A stretch of 64,000 nucleotides of DNA from Camillea tinctor (Eukaryota; Ascomycota; Sordariomycetes; Xylariales; Xylariaceae): assembly GCA_022578605.1 (NCBI GenBank), contig MU394053.1:186001-250000 (forward strand), given 5' to 3'. Positions 10,037-22,148 of the stretch are shown here, in pieces. A program made the translations under genes and the position numbers. The notes beneath the pieces are model-generated. The model made no database searches. It had not been told where the DNA came from and was given only the letters and a program-made list of their open reading frames with translations. The number at the start of each line of letters is the position of its first letter. Positions within the stretch are counted from its first letter, which is position 1.

Positions 10037-11747
10037 ATGTCCGCTGCCAATGTGCAGTCTGTTCTGCGTTGCTCACAGTGCAACAAACCCTTTGATAAGC
10101 GTGAGTTATACACTAAATTGAAGGCACACTGAGTTATTAATGACCATCTGGCGCATCAGAGTCTACACTGAAGAGACATGTATACTACTGTCGGTCTCGA
10201 AGAGCTGGCGGTACTACCCGGCCTCGATCTTGCGTTCCATGCGCCAAGGGGAAGGCAGGCTGTGATAATAGGCGGCCCAAATGCTCGAGGTGCATAAGCA
10301 AGGCCCTTGAATGTCATTATCCAGAGAATACACCTAGAGCTACAATCGCGAGGGCTTCCCAAGGCCACGATGTGCTTGTCGAACCCGGGAAACCGAGGCC
10401 TTCATTGGGGCCTGATTCTTCTAGGAGCGACAATAACCAGGGGGTAAGCAATGATGGCGATATGATAATTGATGAGCTTGTTCTACCGGACGACGCAGAT
10501 TTTTCAAATCTCGGGGAAGAGGGGTATATCGGGTGGGATGAAGCCGCTACTACCTTCGCCGACCTTTTGAATACGCAGATGGACGACGCTTCTGTTTCGC
10601 GGAGGTCATCGTCTGTGGTTCGTCACTCGACGTCACCTTTGGCTGAGCAAACGATCCGACTGCAGCAAGGCTTCTCTACTCCTACTTTGTCGATACCGGC
10701 AACCCCAAGCCGTTCTGTGCGGTCACTTATCCATAGACCAAACCTACAGGCCGGGCCACAAAGGATAGCTAACCTCATCTTCCACACCCTGAAATCTTAT
10801 CCTCTGATGATGCTGCGTCATAATACCCTTCCGCCCTTTATACATCCGAGCTTAGTATCTTCCGAGATCGATGGTGTTAATATGGAGCCGATGACCAACT
10901 GCATCAGTTTGGTACACATGATCAGCAGCGGGGTTCGGGGAAGTAGAAAGCTATTCTGGAAGAACGTGCGACTGGAATGCGAACGGTTCTCCGAAGAGGT
11001 ACGTTTGAGTTTATGATAGTCCTAGAAGGAGAGTTATGAGTGGTTGATAGATCATGTCTAGCATTCGAGGTTAAGCAAATGGGAACTACTGGCAGCCATG
11101 CAGGCTCTTTCGATTTACGTTCTCGTGCGGTTGGATGAAGGCGAAACGGACCACAACAACATTGACTTTATACTGGTGAAAGCAGTGGCCGTGATAGCCC
11201 AGCAACTCACCAGTGTCGATGTCACATGTCACACCCAGTGTGGACTATGCAATAGCGGACTTGAACTGAGCTGGAGAGAATGGATCTTCAGAGAATCAAG
11301 AAGAAGGTCAGGCTCTTGACCCAGTCTATGGCATATGCCGTCGTAACATGATGTTAACCTGGCCGAATCAAAAGACTAGCAGTGATTTACCGGGTGGTCA
11401 ATATGCTCATCTACTTCGAGCCAGCAGCCCTATGCGACCTGCCTGCGGACCTTGTCTTAGCACCGCTGCCGGCGAAGAGGCAGCTTTGGGAAGCAGGTGA
11501 CGAGTTCGCGTGGAAAGCAGAAAGCCAGAAAGAACCGGGAATCCAGGTTTCGTTTGGGCTAGCCGCAGACGGTGAGGTCGTCAGGCTGGACGAGAGCCGC
11601 CTCTCCTGCAATGATGCGTGGCTATCGTATCAGTCTTCAGATGCTAGGACGGCAGCCCCAAGGAGCACTGCGAGCTGGGAGGAATGGTGCTCCGGGATAG
11701 ATGGGCTCGGTGGGCTGGTCATGCTTGCGGCTTCTTTGGTGGTATAG
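10037..11747 (+). CDS. C2HC finger plus Zn2Cys6 fungal transcription factor
   Basis: Four exons: 10037-10100, 10160-10998, 11062-11306 and 11375-11747, giving 506 aa. The N-terminus combines a C2H2-type finger in C-x2-C-x12-H-x3-C form (Cys12, Cys15, His28, Cys32) with a perfect zinc cluster (Cys46-x2-Cys49-x6-Cys56-x6-Cys63-x2-Cys66-x6-Cys73). The first intron interrupts the finger, so the DNA-binding domain only appears after splicing. The C-terminal part has the usual features of this fungal regulator class: a Pro/Ser-rich linker with an acidic stretch, then WREWIFRESRRR joined by splicing to LAVIYRVVNMLIYFEPA. The third intron uses an AAAAG acceptor, chosen because it alone keeps the frame. 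Probably a nuclear regulator of neighbouring genes; the divergent SDR is the nearest candidate. Confidence 0.85.
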
Positions 11748-12401
11748 AGGGGAGTTTGAAATGTTTGAAGGTGTAGTAATCCATCAATAGGAGATACCTA
11801 AAGTTATAAGTGAGAGCCGAGCCTATAAGTGTAGGCAGGGTTGGCCTATCTAGTATCCTATCTATGAACAATCTGATTGGAGGGAAGATCCCTGCCAGGT
11901 CCAAGGCTCTAGGGTCTATGTTGATGTCAATCGGATTAAGTAATATACCGGGAAAGATCTACTGCAAATGGACCTGCCCAGAGGTCAGGTATAGGCGGGG
12001 CCTGCTATCCACCAGAAGTGGGGCAGATGGACCTCTCTGGAATCCGTCACTGTCCGTCCACCCTGCCACCGTCCTGTCGGGACTATCCGTACAGTCTTGT
12101 AGCTAGTGTACCTTACATAAGTGTTATGGGGCTAATAAAGTAGAGTAAGATAGGTACTGCACAGTACTAATAAGTAGGTAAATAGTTTCCCTTTGTCTTA
12201 CATAAACTTTAGAGAACCCAAAAAAGGCTGAGAAGAGGTCCGAGACATCTCTCTCCCATCCCATCCCCCATCGTCCCATCATATTCCATTTGTACATCCC
12301 ATTGTATTCCCATCCCACCTTTATCTTTGGCGCGTTTTCTTTCAAACACTTGAATCGGTGTGACGCGCATACTTATTTCCTTTGCCATACATGTAATAAT
12401 C
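11748..12401. other. Intergenic region upstream of the HMT1-like gene
   Basis: About 650 bp without a supported gene: the 3' flank of the regulator and promoter of the transporter. A CATCCC/CCCATC-rich pyrimidine tract at about 12250-12320 precedes the transporter start, as is common near fungal transcription starts. Confidence 0.5.
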
Positions 12402-15400
12402 ATGGGCAGTCTCCAGATCGCCCTAGAGGTTGCTTTCTATCTCTATCCTGTTGGTTTATTCGTGACTTTGTTTTCCGCCCAGCTTGTCGCGTTTCGATAC
12501 CGCAAAACCCACAAGGCTCCGGCTACAGACGAGAAGGCTGCTGAGAAGGTCGTCCGATTCTACGCGAGAATACTCTGGGCTTTACAACTTCTCTTGACTT
12601 TCTTGTTGGTTAGTTCTCACTTCCCGTCCGGACCTTGCGGATATGCGACTGGTGCAGTTTTGGGGAGCCACTAACTAACCTCTTAAACCTCTTAACTCGT
12701 TTCTTCGTCCGGAGTAGCTTGCAAGCATCATAGTGCTGCTCCACAATGCCGTTACCAGTCCCCATGAGCCCGAGGGCAAGGTAACCTTTCCAAACAGTGC
12801 ATACTTGGTTCGTTTATCACTTTGCCACCTACGTCCTCCAAACTTTACTTCTGACCAGTTTCTCAGTCCTCTCATATTGGCGTTCTGCTCTACTTTCTAG
12901 CCGGCTTATTGCCTGATCCGGACGGACCATGGTCTCCAGCCGTATGGCATGGCTATGCATGGGGAGTTGGCATACTCCTAGATGTTGTCATCAATGCCGT
13001 CCTTTTCACACAGCATGAGTTGATCCCGCTTCCCTATCCTTTAATTGAGACTCTTTTCAGTCTGGGAATGGGTCGGGTTGCTGTGCTAGGACTCATGGTT
13101 GCCTTGCTGGTTCGCAGGCAATACCTATTGAGGCCTGAGAGGGGCTCTGTCGACGAGGGCCGGTCCCTTCTCGAGAGTGGCGGCGTTCCAGCTAATGGCT
13201 ATGGAGCGGTCAATGGCAATGCTACATCACACGCAGCTAAGAAACGCCCTGATGCTCAGGCTGCTGGCTGGTTCGATTATTTCGCCGGCTTCAAGATCCT
13301 GTTTCCTTACTTGTGGTTAGTGATGCGCCGCCTTTGGGAGAAGTCCCTTTGCCATAAATGCCCTCCTGACGCGTCTTAGGCCATCTGATTCGCCCCTTCA
13401 CCAGGCCACGGTTATTGCCTGTGTTATACTTCTAATCTTCCAACGTACGTTATTTTCATCGCTTGTGCTCCCTGTATCACTTTGATGGGTCAGCGTCGCA
13501 ATTGAACCCCCCCATCTCCCATGTCGGGGAATTATTCGCTGATTATTTGCATAGGTTTGGTCCAGGTTGCTGTTCCGGTCCTACTTGGTTGGCTGGTGGA
13601 GTCACTCGGCTACGGAAAGATTCCCTACAAGGAGATCGTGCTCTACATTCTTTTCCGGGGGCTTCAAGGTGGCCAGGGGGCCATTGGCGCTGCCCGAGCG
13701 GTCCTCTGGATACCCGTCTCCCAAGGCTTGTTCCGGCGACTTTCTTGTGCCGCTTTCGAACATGTCCTGGGGCTCTCTATGGACTTTCATTTGAGTAAGC
13801 GCATCGGTGAAGTGACGAGTGCTCTTAGTCGCGGTGCTGCCATGAACACTTTCCTGGAGAATTTCCTCTTTCAGGTATTCCCCATGGTGTTCGACATTTT
13901 CGTAGCGGGCGTCTATTTCTTCTTTAAGTACGACGCGTTCTACACTCTTATCGTGTTTATCATTATGTGGACGTACATATTTTTGACCATGTACATGGCC
14001 AAATACCGAGGAAGACAGCGACGCGACATGGCCACCAAAGCTCGCGAAATGGATGCTGCTAAGTATGTCCACAAACCATACTTGATAATTTGGTGAATCT
14101 ATTCGGCTAATTCCTCACAGGACGGACGCTATCCAGGCATACGAAACTGTGCAACATAATTGCGCCGTTAAAGCTGAAACTGAAAGATTTAGGAATCAAG
14201 TCACCGTATATCAAAAAGCCGAGCGTTTAGTTCAGCTGTCCTTAAATCTACTTAACGTAACCCAGAGCTCGGTTTTCACCTTGGGCACAGCCTTGATAGT
14301 AGCTGTTTCTGCTTACAAAATCTCCATTGGCCAGCAAAGGGTTGCAGATTTCGTCACACTCATTACCTACTTTGCGCAGCTTCAAGCCCCTCTTGGGTTT
14401 TTTGGAACGTAAGTAACATGAACCCTATTTATCGACCATTATATAGACCACCAAGTCAAATATTAACATTTTATCTCTAAGTTATTACACAATGCTTCAG
14501 AACAATTTGATTGAAGCGGAACGCATGCTTGATCTAGTGAGTAAACCCTATACGCAGTGCTAACTTGTTACCTGGGCTAAATTTAGCATAGTTTAAAGAA
14601 ACTTCTGGTGTCGTCGAAAAGCCTGATGCAGCTAATCTGGAGTCGGCCGAAGGTGAAATCGAATTCCGCGATGTACGGTTTTCGTACCAAGGGAAAGAGC
14701 AAGACCCGGCGATCGATGCAGTTAGCTTCACCGTTGCTCCAGGAACGAAGACAGCTCTTGTAGGAGAATCAGGCAGTGGCAAGTCCACTTGCCTCAAGCT
14801 TCTGTACCGCTTTTATGATGTTAATGACGGCTCCATTATGGTTGACGGTCGGGATATCCGCGACCTGAAGCTCGATAGCCTCCGAAAGCACATTGGAGTT
14901 GTCCCACAAGACACGGTCCTCTTCAACGCATCGATTATGTACAACCTTCAATATGCCAACCCCAAGGCCACCGAAGTCGACGTATTTGAGGCAGCTAAAG
15001 CAGCCAACATCCACGACCGCATCATGAGCTTTCCTGATAAATACGATACTAAAGTAGGCGAGCGAGGTCTTAAGTTGTCAGGAGGCGAGCGGCAGCGGGT
15101 AAGAAACTTGGAATCCTATGCAACTGTAAGTGGTACAAAATGCTAACCATGTAACCTATAGATTGCCATCGCACGTGCCATCTTGAAGGATGCTCGTATC
15201 CTACTGCTAGACGAAGCTACAGCGTCTCTTGACTCTCACACTGAGCGACAGATTCAGGAAGCTCTTGAACGGGTTACAGCCGGCCGCACCACTGTCACCA
15301 TAGCGTATGTTGAGGCGATACCCTGTTTCTTTCTCTCCCCCCAACCCCTTTTTTTTTAAAAAAAAAACCCCCCATCTGGATGCTAACGGTTATTCTAGTC

Positions 15401-15591
15401 ACCGTCTCTCTACAATCACTACCTCTGACCAAATCCTAGTGTTGCATCAGGGGAAGATTATTGAGAGGGGGACCCATTCCGAGCTTTTAGCTGCTAAGGG
15501 CAGCTACTATGCCATGTGGCAGAAGCAGACCACTACTGAAAAGAAAGCAGCCAAACCCGAAGCTGATAAGGAGCAGTCTTTAGAGGAGTAA
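12402..15591 (+). CDS. hmt1: HMT1-type ABC half-transporter (vacuolar phytochelatin/heavy-metal tolerance family)
   Basis: Ten exons: 12402-12608, 12718-12807, 12867-13315, 13380-13444, 13555-14062, 14121-14408, 14482-14536, 14592-15098, 15162-15304 and 15399-15591. They sum to 2505 nt and 834 aa, close to the roughly 830 aa of yeast Hmt1. An N-terminal extra membrane domain (TMD0-like helices encoded by exons 1-4) precedes a six-helix ABC membrane domain. The nucleotide-binding domain has Walker [11 protein letters not shown]-loop VPQDT, signature LSGGERQR, Walker B ILLLDEAT and H-loop AHRLST. The intron at 15099 falls directly after the signature motif. Family members sit in the vacuolar (or mitochondrial) membrane and move glutathione or phytochelatin conjugates of metals. 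One ATP-binding cassette means it should act as a homodimer. Assignment to the HMT/ABCB6 branch rests on length and TMD0. Confidence 0.9.
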
Positions 15592-16276
15592 TATGTGTGA
15601 CTGTTTTTTCTCCCAATGTCACTTGGATAATTAAAACATAAAGGCCGGAAAGAAAAGGGTTACTAGAGTGATTGGTGGTTTCAAGATTTCATTTGATCAT
15701 GTTGCTATGCTATAAATTCTTTACAACTCTTAGTACGGAATAGAACAGACTTTCGTATTTATACACATTGGATGGACTATCGGGTCGCAAAGAATCGGAC
15801 TCCTCTTTTGTAACATTTATGTTAACTGCCGGCCATGCGGAAACATTATCTTTTCGCACACGTAAATATCTCTTAGCCCCCCTTCGGCGTGGTAACTTGA
15901 GGTGAAAGCTCTGCTGACGCTAAATAACGCGGTCCTAACGTCCGCGTGGCGCCGTGTTGGCCTGACCTTCTTTCAAAACTACCGAAAGTGACACGAAATT
16001 GACACAAGAACGTATACTAGGCGATACATTACGGATACGACCAACACCAGGGTTACATTCCTTTTTTTCAAACAGTACTACCTTTCTGTTTCTGGTAATC
16101 CTTGGTTCAAGCCGGGAAAGTCGTCATATGCTTTTATCAGGGTAACACGTAAACTAGGTTATTTGTGTGTCTATTCTGAATCATAAGATAGTTATTACAC
16201 TACCAATCCAGGGCTTTCCTCCCGGGAGAGAAAAGTGTGAGTTGCGAACCCCCCCTCCCCTTTTTCACTACCGTTC

Positions 16277-16313
16277 AGCATCTAGTTACGCAGTCCTCGG
16301 TGGGGCTATCCAT
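16277..16313 (-). pseudogene. Truncated relative of the Cys-rich gene (start codon region only)
   Basis: On the minus strand the start codon at 16313 and the first three codons (Met-Asp-Ser) match the Cys-rich gene at 7909, and GAGGAC a few codons later also aligns. The frame then meets a TGA after 12 codons and the CxxC region is absent downstream. The matching promoter upstream makes this a decayed duplicate rather than a chance ATG. Confidence 0.6.
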
Positions 16314-16465
16314 CCTAGACGGTGTTGAAATGAGGTTATGAGGTTGCTTGATTAGGTGAACATCTATCTCTGGATGATAGGAGGACTTGTCTCTTATAAT
16401 CATATAGCTGCGGAAACACCTTGTACCTGTACCTTGACAGATGCCCCTTATCACCTATTTCAGCA
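16305..16465. repeat. Duplicated promoter/start segment, copy B
   Basis: Same orientation as copy A at 7901-8115. It is shorter because it lacks the tandem GTGTCGTAATG duplication present in copy A. Similarity stops abruptly after CACCTATTTCAG near 16465. Confidence 0.85.
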
Positions 16466-16754
16466 AACGGAAACCATAATAGATGACAAGATTCTACTCT
16501 ACTACCTTTAGAATCGGAAAATTAATTAGATTCTTCTAATCTAGACTGATACGTCTTATCCTCGATTGTACCCTCCCAACATGCTCATGCTGGGTTCGCG
16601 ATCTGCTCGTCTCTCCTCGGTGTGATGTCCATACCTCGTGAGAGGGGTTAAGGGCTATATCCTCCCGTGATTACAACCCTTCTAGTGTGTGTACTTGACC
16701 CCTAGCTAACTATGTTCACACTTTGGTAGAGGACGCTTTGTATTTGTGACATTC

Positions 16755-17561
16755 CTACCGGTAAGCGTACTGCCTGGGGTCAGCGTAACCGTACTGCCTA
16801 GGGCTGCGGTAACCGTGCTGCGTAGGGGGGGCGTAACCGTGCTGCCAATCGTCGACGACGTAAACGTAATATCCCCTAGGTTGGCGATATTCTGTTTCTG
16901 GTTGGTACTGCTCGCAACTTGGGCAAGGTCTGGGGCGCCGCCTAGATTGACGATGATCGGAGAGAGTGAGACGGTCCATGTCAGCCTTGATATTGTACAT
17001 ATCAGTCTTCATCTTGTGCATGTCAGCCTTGATATTGTCCCAAAGGTCCTCTATCTCCTGGAGTTGATCTTCCACCTCGGGGATTATCTGCATTCCGTCT
17101 CTTGTTGCCGTGCCCCTGGGCTGATGGTCGTATTCTAGATATTGGTCGTACTCTAGATACTGGTCGTACTCTGGATCGTCATAACCATGTCTATCTTCAA
17201 AACCAAAAACCGCAGAAATATCTGAGTCCAAGTCCTCATCAGAACGTTGCTGGGGATTTCGAGCATCTCTTCCTTTGTCTGGTCGGTGATTTGATTTCAC
17301 CTGACCCGCACTATCTGGTTCCGCCTGGCTCACGCTATCCAAGGGAGAGACGCTAGATATGCTTGAAGCTTTAGTCGAAGCTTTACTTGAGACACTGCTC
17401 CAAGACTGCCTCGAATGGCCAGAGCCGGAACGATGGGTGCTAGAGCCTGAATGGGAGCTAGAACTTGAACGATGAGAGCTAGAATACGAATGATGAAGGT
17501 CACCCCTAATAGTGAAAACACTCTCAGACATCTCTGACTTAGAGCGTCGTGATTTCGCCAT
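16755..17561 (-). CDS. Low-complexity protein with three kinds of tandem repeat, unknown function
   Basis: Single exon, 268 aa, not recognised. In order: a basic start with a Ser/His-rich segment (about residues 25-60), a Ser/Ala-rich stretch, an Asp/Glu-rich middle with a hexapeptide repeat EYDQYL (two and a half copies), a coiled coil built from exact heptads (NIKADM, HKMKTDM, YNIKADM), a CPSC pair, and at the C-terminus an octapeptide repeat of the type QHGYxxPR (about three and a half copies). At DNA level the repeats have periods of 18, 21 and 24 nt, all codon-phased, which supports real coding. No signal peptide or membrane segment. The Tyr/Gly/Gln/Arg-rich tail resembles sequences that self-associate; that is inference only. 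Confidence 0.65.
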   Translation of the reverse strand: MAKSRRSKSEMSESVFTIRGDLHHSYSSSHRSSSSSHSGSSTHRSGSGHSRQSWSSVSSKASTKASSISSVSPLDSVSQAEPDSAGQVKSNHRPDKGRDARNPQQRSDEDLDSDISAVFGFEDRHGYDDPEYDQYLEYDQYLEYDHQPRGTATRDGMQIIPEVEDQLQEIEDLWDNIKADMHKMKTDMYNIKADMDRLTLSDHRQSRRRPRPCPSCEQYQPETEYRQPRGYYVYVVDDWQHGYAPPTQHGYRSPRQYGYADPRQYAYR

Positions 17562-18738
17562 GATGGGTCCTCAAACTAGGCTTGTCCCAACAGAAAGGTG
17601 TAAAAATAAACTTTATAATTTTAACCACCTGAGAGGGTTATGCGTCGAGCGTGTCTTGGATTGGGGAAATGTTATTAAACCGAGATACCGGGCCTCTATT
17701 AAAATTTGATATGTTAGATCGCCAGTGAAAGCATGAAAATAAGATGTGAATGAAGGTTAGTTGGCTGATATTAGAAGCGCCTTCCAGATGAATAGAATTC
17801 CTTTTCGGGGAGCCTTGGATGAAGGCAAATAGATTGATTTATAGAGCTGACCGGTTTGAGAACAAGAGGCATGTGGCCAATGTTCACATGACAACATGAT
17901 GGTGTTTGGGGTTGTATTACCACAAAATATAGAGTTGATTAAAAAGAAAGACCTGGTTTTCTCTTTGAAGTCAAGCGTTCATTTGACTCTGGTGTCTTCA
18001 ATCTTGCCGAGAAGGGCGAAATATGACTTGTTCAATGGTAACACGGAAACAAACGGGGTTCACCTTGATGGGGGCAAGGGGCAGACCTGTCTCAAAACTT
18101 ATGCTCGAGCTGGTCACGCACCATAGTTACTATTGATACATAGGAGTATCGGAGAACTTTCTTTCTTACATCTAGACATCATACGTATACATGGTGGTAT
18201 ATTACGTGCTACAGATTTGCTTTCTTTACCTAATAGGAATAGCTTGAGCGTTTCCTTCGCTAAAACGACTCTTCACTATGTCTAGTAGGTTATGTGTACG
18301 TACATAAGAGCACATAAGTTTCTATTAATTGCTAATGATCATTACTCAACTTTGGAAGATATAAGGTGCGTCCATGCCACGCGGAAAATACTAGTGGACA
18401 TGTGGTACATAGCCGTATTTTCCTTAAATTACCATGCTATGGTTCTCCGAGTCTATAAATCCCTTGGGCTAGGAACTTTTAATCTGACACTCATACGATG
18501 AATCTAGACAATTTAGGGTAACATCCGGTAAGGGTTATGTTCCCTGCGGCTAGTCACACGGTCATATAAAACAAACATTTAATCTCGAGTGTAGAACAAC
18601 AAAGAGGGGTTCCTAAGTAGGGAGCGACATGGTATGGGAAACGAATGTACATTAATAAAGAACAACAGAAATGACGCGTGTACCTCGAATATGTCGACAT
18701 TGTCTCAAATAAATGCCCCCAAAAGAACGACATGCCTC
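17562..18738. other. Intergenic region, no gene seen
   Basis: About 1.2 kb between the repeat-rich protein gene (start at 17561) and the catalase stop at 18739. AT-rich, with only short open frames lacking recognisable features. Confidence 0.5.
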
Positions 18739-20375
18739 TCACAAGCTAGGCCTGCTCCCCAGCCTCTTCGTAAGCTCTGCAAGAACATCATCCTTTTGGC
18801 CGTTCCTCTTAACTTTCAATACCTGCTCCTCAGTAGCAGCCTTAATGCGCTGCCCAAGCGTACGGTCAACCCTAGAAAACATACCATAAGTTCTCTCCCG
18901 CACCTCTGGCACGGCTGCAAAAAGGTGGACGACCACATTATGTACTAGGTTCTCCTGCTGCCCCGGCGTCCGCCCCAGAACATCCCACAGCCACTTCGCC
19001 TGGACGAAGTCCTCGTCGGTGACCTCCTGCAGGTCGTACGTCGCCCTGCCCACCCACGTCTCGTGCGCAACGCCCACATCCACGGGCTTATATTCATTCG
19101 GACTCAGCGGTGAGGGGTAGCTGGGGTCAGCCCCGTAGTTCCCGTTCATGGCGGCCGGGCCGTCGCGCTGGAACGGCGCGTACGCGTGCAGGGGCGCGTT
19201 GACGGGCAGCTGCTGGTAGTTGACGCCGAGGCGGTGGCGCTGCGTGTCCGAGTAGCTGAACAGGCGGGCCTGGAGCATCGGGTCCGCGGTGGGCTCGATG
19301 CCCGGGACCAGATGGGCGGGCGACACGGCGATCTGCTCGATCTCGGCGAAGTAGTTCTGCGGGTTGCGGTTGAGCGTCATGCGTCCGACGGGCCGGAGGG
19401 GCACCTCGCTGTGGGGCCAGATTTTGGTGATGTCGAAGATGTTCCAGCGGAACTTCTCGGCTTGCTCCGGCTCGAGGACTTGGACTTGGATGTCCCAGGA
19501 TGGGTAGTCGCCCTGGTCGATGGCGTTGAAAAGATCTTGGGTGTGCCAGTCGGGGTTCGAACTAGCCAGGTGCTCAGATTCTTCATTGTTCAAGGTCTTG
19601 TTGCCTTGGTTCTATGGTAGGTACTCTTTAGCTATGCTTTCTCAGGAACTTGGAATAACGATGGCTCTTACCGTCAATACGTGGATCTTGACATAGCGAA
19701 AGCTCCCATCTCTCTTTGTGAACTTGAAGGTATGTCCTGAATATGTATTCATATGGCGGTAGCTCAAAGGGGTGCCGCGATCGCTGAATAAGTGGATTAT
19801 CTCATGGATGCTTTCCTGGTTGCTCGACAAGAAGTCCCAGAATGCAGTGGCATCCTTGAGGTTCGTTTGTGGGTTCCGCTTTTGCGTGTGGATGAAGGTA
19901 GGGAACTTCACTCCATCTCTAATAAAGAATATAGGAGTGTTGTTTCCTACCATATCCCAGTTTCCTTCCTCGGTATAGAACTTGATGGAAAAGCCATGGG
20001 GATCTCGAGCAGCATCGGAAGACCCCTTTTCTCCGCCGACCGTTGAGAATCGTACCGCTACTTTGGTTTTCTTGCCGATTTCGCTGAATATATCTGCATC
20101 AGTCTATCATAGTTAGTACTCCTGAGCATTCTGAAGCAGATAATGGTATGAATGCGCACTAGGTCAGTGATATCATGCGTTACAACGAAATCTCCAAAAG
20201 CCCCAGCTCCTTTGGCATGGACAACACGTTCAGGGATACGCTCTCGATCGAAGTGGGCAAGGAGATCAATGAGATGAAAGTCTTGCAACAGGATTGGGCC
20301 ACGATGACCGACTGTCTGCGACGCAGTTGCAAAGGTAACAGGTCGACCATTTGAGGTTGTGTATACACGAGACAT
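18739..20375 (-). CDS. Haem catalase, small-subunit type
   Basis: Exons (minus strand) 20375-20160, 20103-19672 and 19611-18739, 506 aa. The first intron has a perfect TACTAAC branch site. Family reaction: hydrogen peroxide to water and oxygen. Catalytic residues are all present: distal His53 ([11 protein letters not shown]), Asn126 (WDMVGNNTP) and the proximal haem ligand Tyr336 in [14 protein letters not shown]. Length fits the small-subunit (clade 3-like) catalases rather than the 700-residue large-subunit or secreted forms. There is no signal peptide; the C-terminus is SRPSL, not a canonical SKL-type peroxisomal signal, so location is uncertain (cytosol or peroxisome by a non-canonical signal). 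Its promoter is shared, at 2.4 kb distance, with the sulfate permease. Confidence 0.93.
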
Positions 20376-20463
20376 TGTGAATATAGTTATCTGTAGGAAT
20401 CTTCGTGGTGTGGTAGAGATATACTATTTCTATGATTAACTGAAAATGTCCGTTCCATCGGTA

Positions 20464-20475
20464 TTTTATATAAAA
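20464..20475 (-). promoter_or_regulatory. TATA box of the catalase gene
   Basis: TTTTATATAAAA, self-complementary, about 90 bp upstream of the catalase start codon at 20375. Confidence 0.6.
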
Positions 20476-22100
20476 TCCCCTTTCAACTCAACTCTAGGCA
20501 GAGCTCAAGAGCACCAGATGTATCAAAGGGCGTCCAATAGAATCAGGCATTCCTATCACTGTTGTAAAGTGATTTATTCTAATCATACAAATCATTACCA
20601 CTCTGACAAGACGCCCAAATGGTAGTCTGGAGATCAACAAGGTTGCTTACACATCACCATACGACTCATTTCGTAGATACCGACATAAACAATCCTAAAA
20701 TGACCGAACCGCCGAACCGACTCATTTTGAAAAAAAATAATGCTGATAGGTTCTTGAGTTTTGAATGTGAAGCTATACACTGCTCCAAATCGTGATGCGG
20801 AAGATGCGCTGGGAGTATTTCCGCGGCGTATGACGCACTGTCTCGGGGACTATTGTCTTTTTTCATCTGCATGAGCGGCCGCAGCAGACCGAAGCTTGGA
20901 GCTTAAGGCAGACAGCCTCACTTATACGACTAAACACATGTATATTTTATTTACAGTTATAATAGACTAGACGAGTATAGGAAAGGAAATACAGGTATAG
21001 CGGGATGTGCGGAAGAGAATTTGAATGGTCGTGGTAATGTTACAACTTTCTTGTGGAGTAATGTCTGGATTCTTGGTGCGGGTTCTCTGCCGACAACGAG
21101 GCAGAAATCGTACGAAGGGATATAAAAAACAAACATAGGAAGAAATCAGTAGTAATCTCGTGAACTCCTAAATAAAAGAAGGATCTGTCTTACTTTCGAT
21201 AAGAATCGAGTTTAGCTTCATCCATCTCCTTATTACACGTAGGTAAGCACACGTGCTGGTCTCAATTAACAGGCTACTGGCCAGGGACACAAAACCCGTT
21301 GTTTGTAACAGAGAACATGAAATACTGTTTGGCTACTTGATAAGAGATGAATTAGATTACACTTAATGCATGTCTTTTGCTTGATAAAAAATCATCTTCT
21401 CTACTATACATAACATGTACTATCGAAGTCTAAATACACTTCTCATAAGTATCCCCAGAAGTGCCAGGGCACGTCCATCAAGCAAATAATTGCTAAAAAG
21501 GATGTGTTCAGTGATAGGACATGAAGTTTAGATTTCAAATATCTTGGAAGAGAAGGTCAAGCTTTTTAAGGGATGGTGAATTAATACGTCAATAATCCTT
21601 AGGTGCTATGAAATATCTTATTCTTCCCCGAGGAGAAAGCAAAAGAAACATTCTTCAATCCTAAGACATTGCCATAAAAACATAGGTACCTAAGTAATGA
21701 AGGGAAAAGGTAAGATGGGAGAGTAAGTATGGGTGGCCAAATATTAACTATGTGTCTTTTTTCATTGGATGCTTTCGGACATATCGTGGAATATACTTAC
21801 GTACCTAGGTACTTTGCATGATCACGATCTTATGCGCGTGCGGACTGTGGCCAGACTTGGAAAGCGTCTTAGTGCTGATTGGCGGGTATGAGCGGCCTTG
21901 TTGCGGGAAGTGTGGGTCCCGCACCGGCGCTGACAACCCATCCCTTTGACTCCTGACTGTTGTTGTTGTGATGTAAGTGATCTGGAACGGCTCATGCTTA
22001 GGCACTAGATAGAAGTGTGATGTAAGGAACCAGTATCTTTCAATAATTCAAATGCGAATATCCGAAAATAAGCGAGGGGCATCTACGATATCGTGCTGAC

Positions 22101-22148
22101 CCTTGCAGAACGGGACACTTGCAGAACGAGACACTTGTAGAACGGGCC
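22101..22148. repeat. Three tandem 16-bp units
   Basis: Units 22101-22116, 22117-22132 and 22133-22148 share CTTGYAGAACGRG with one to three differences each. No open frame uses them. Confidence 0.85.

Larger units (their letters stand above)
15592..16754. other. Intergenic region with repeat copy B and a gene remnant
   Basis: Besides the repeat at 16305-16465 and the start-codon remnant listed separately, no gene is supported. The sequence at 16466-16754 is the 3' flank of the repeat-rich protein gene on the minus strand. Confidence 0.55.
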
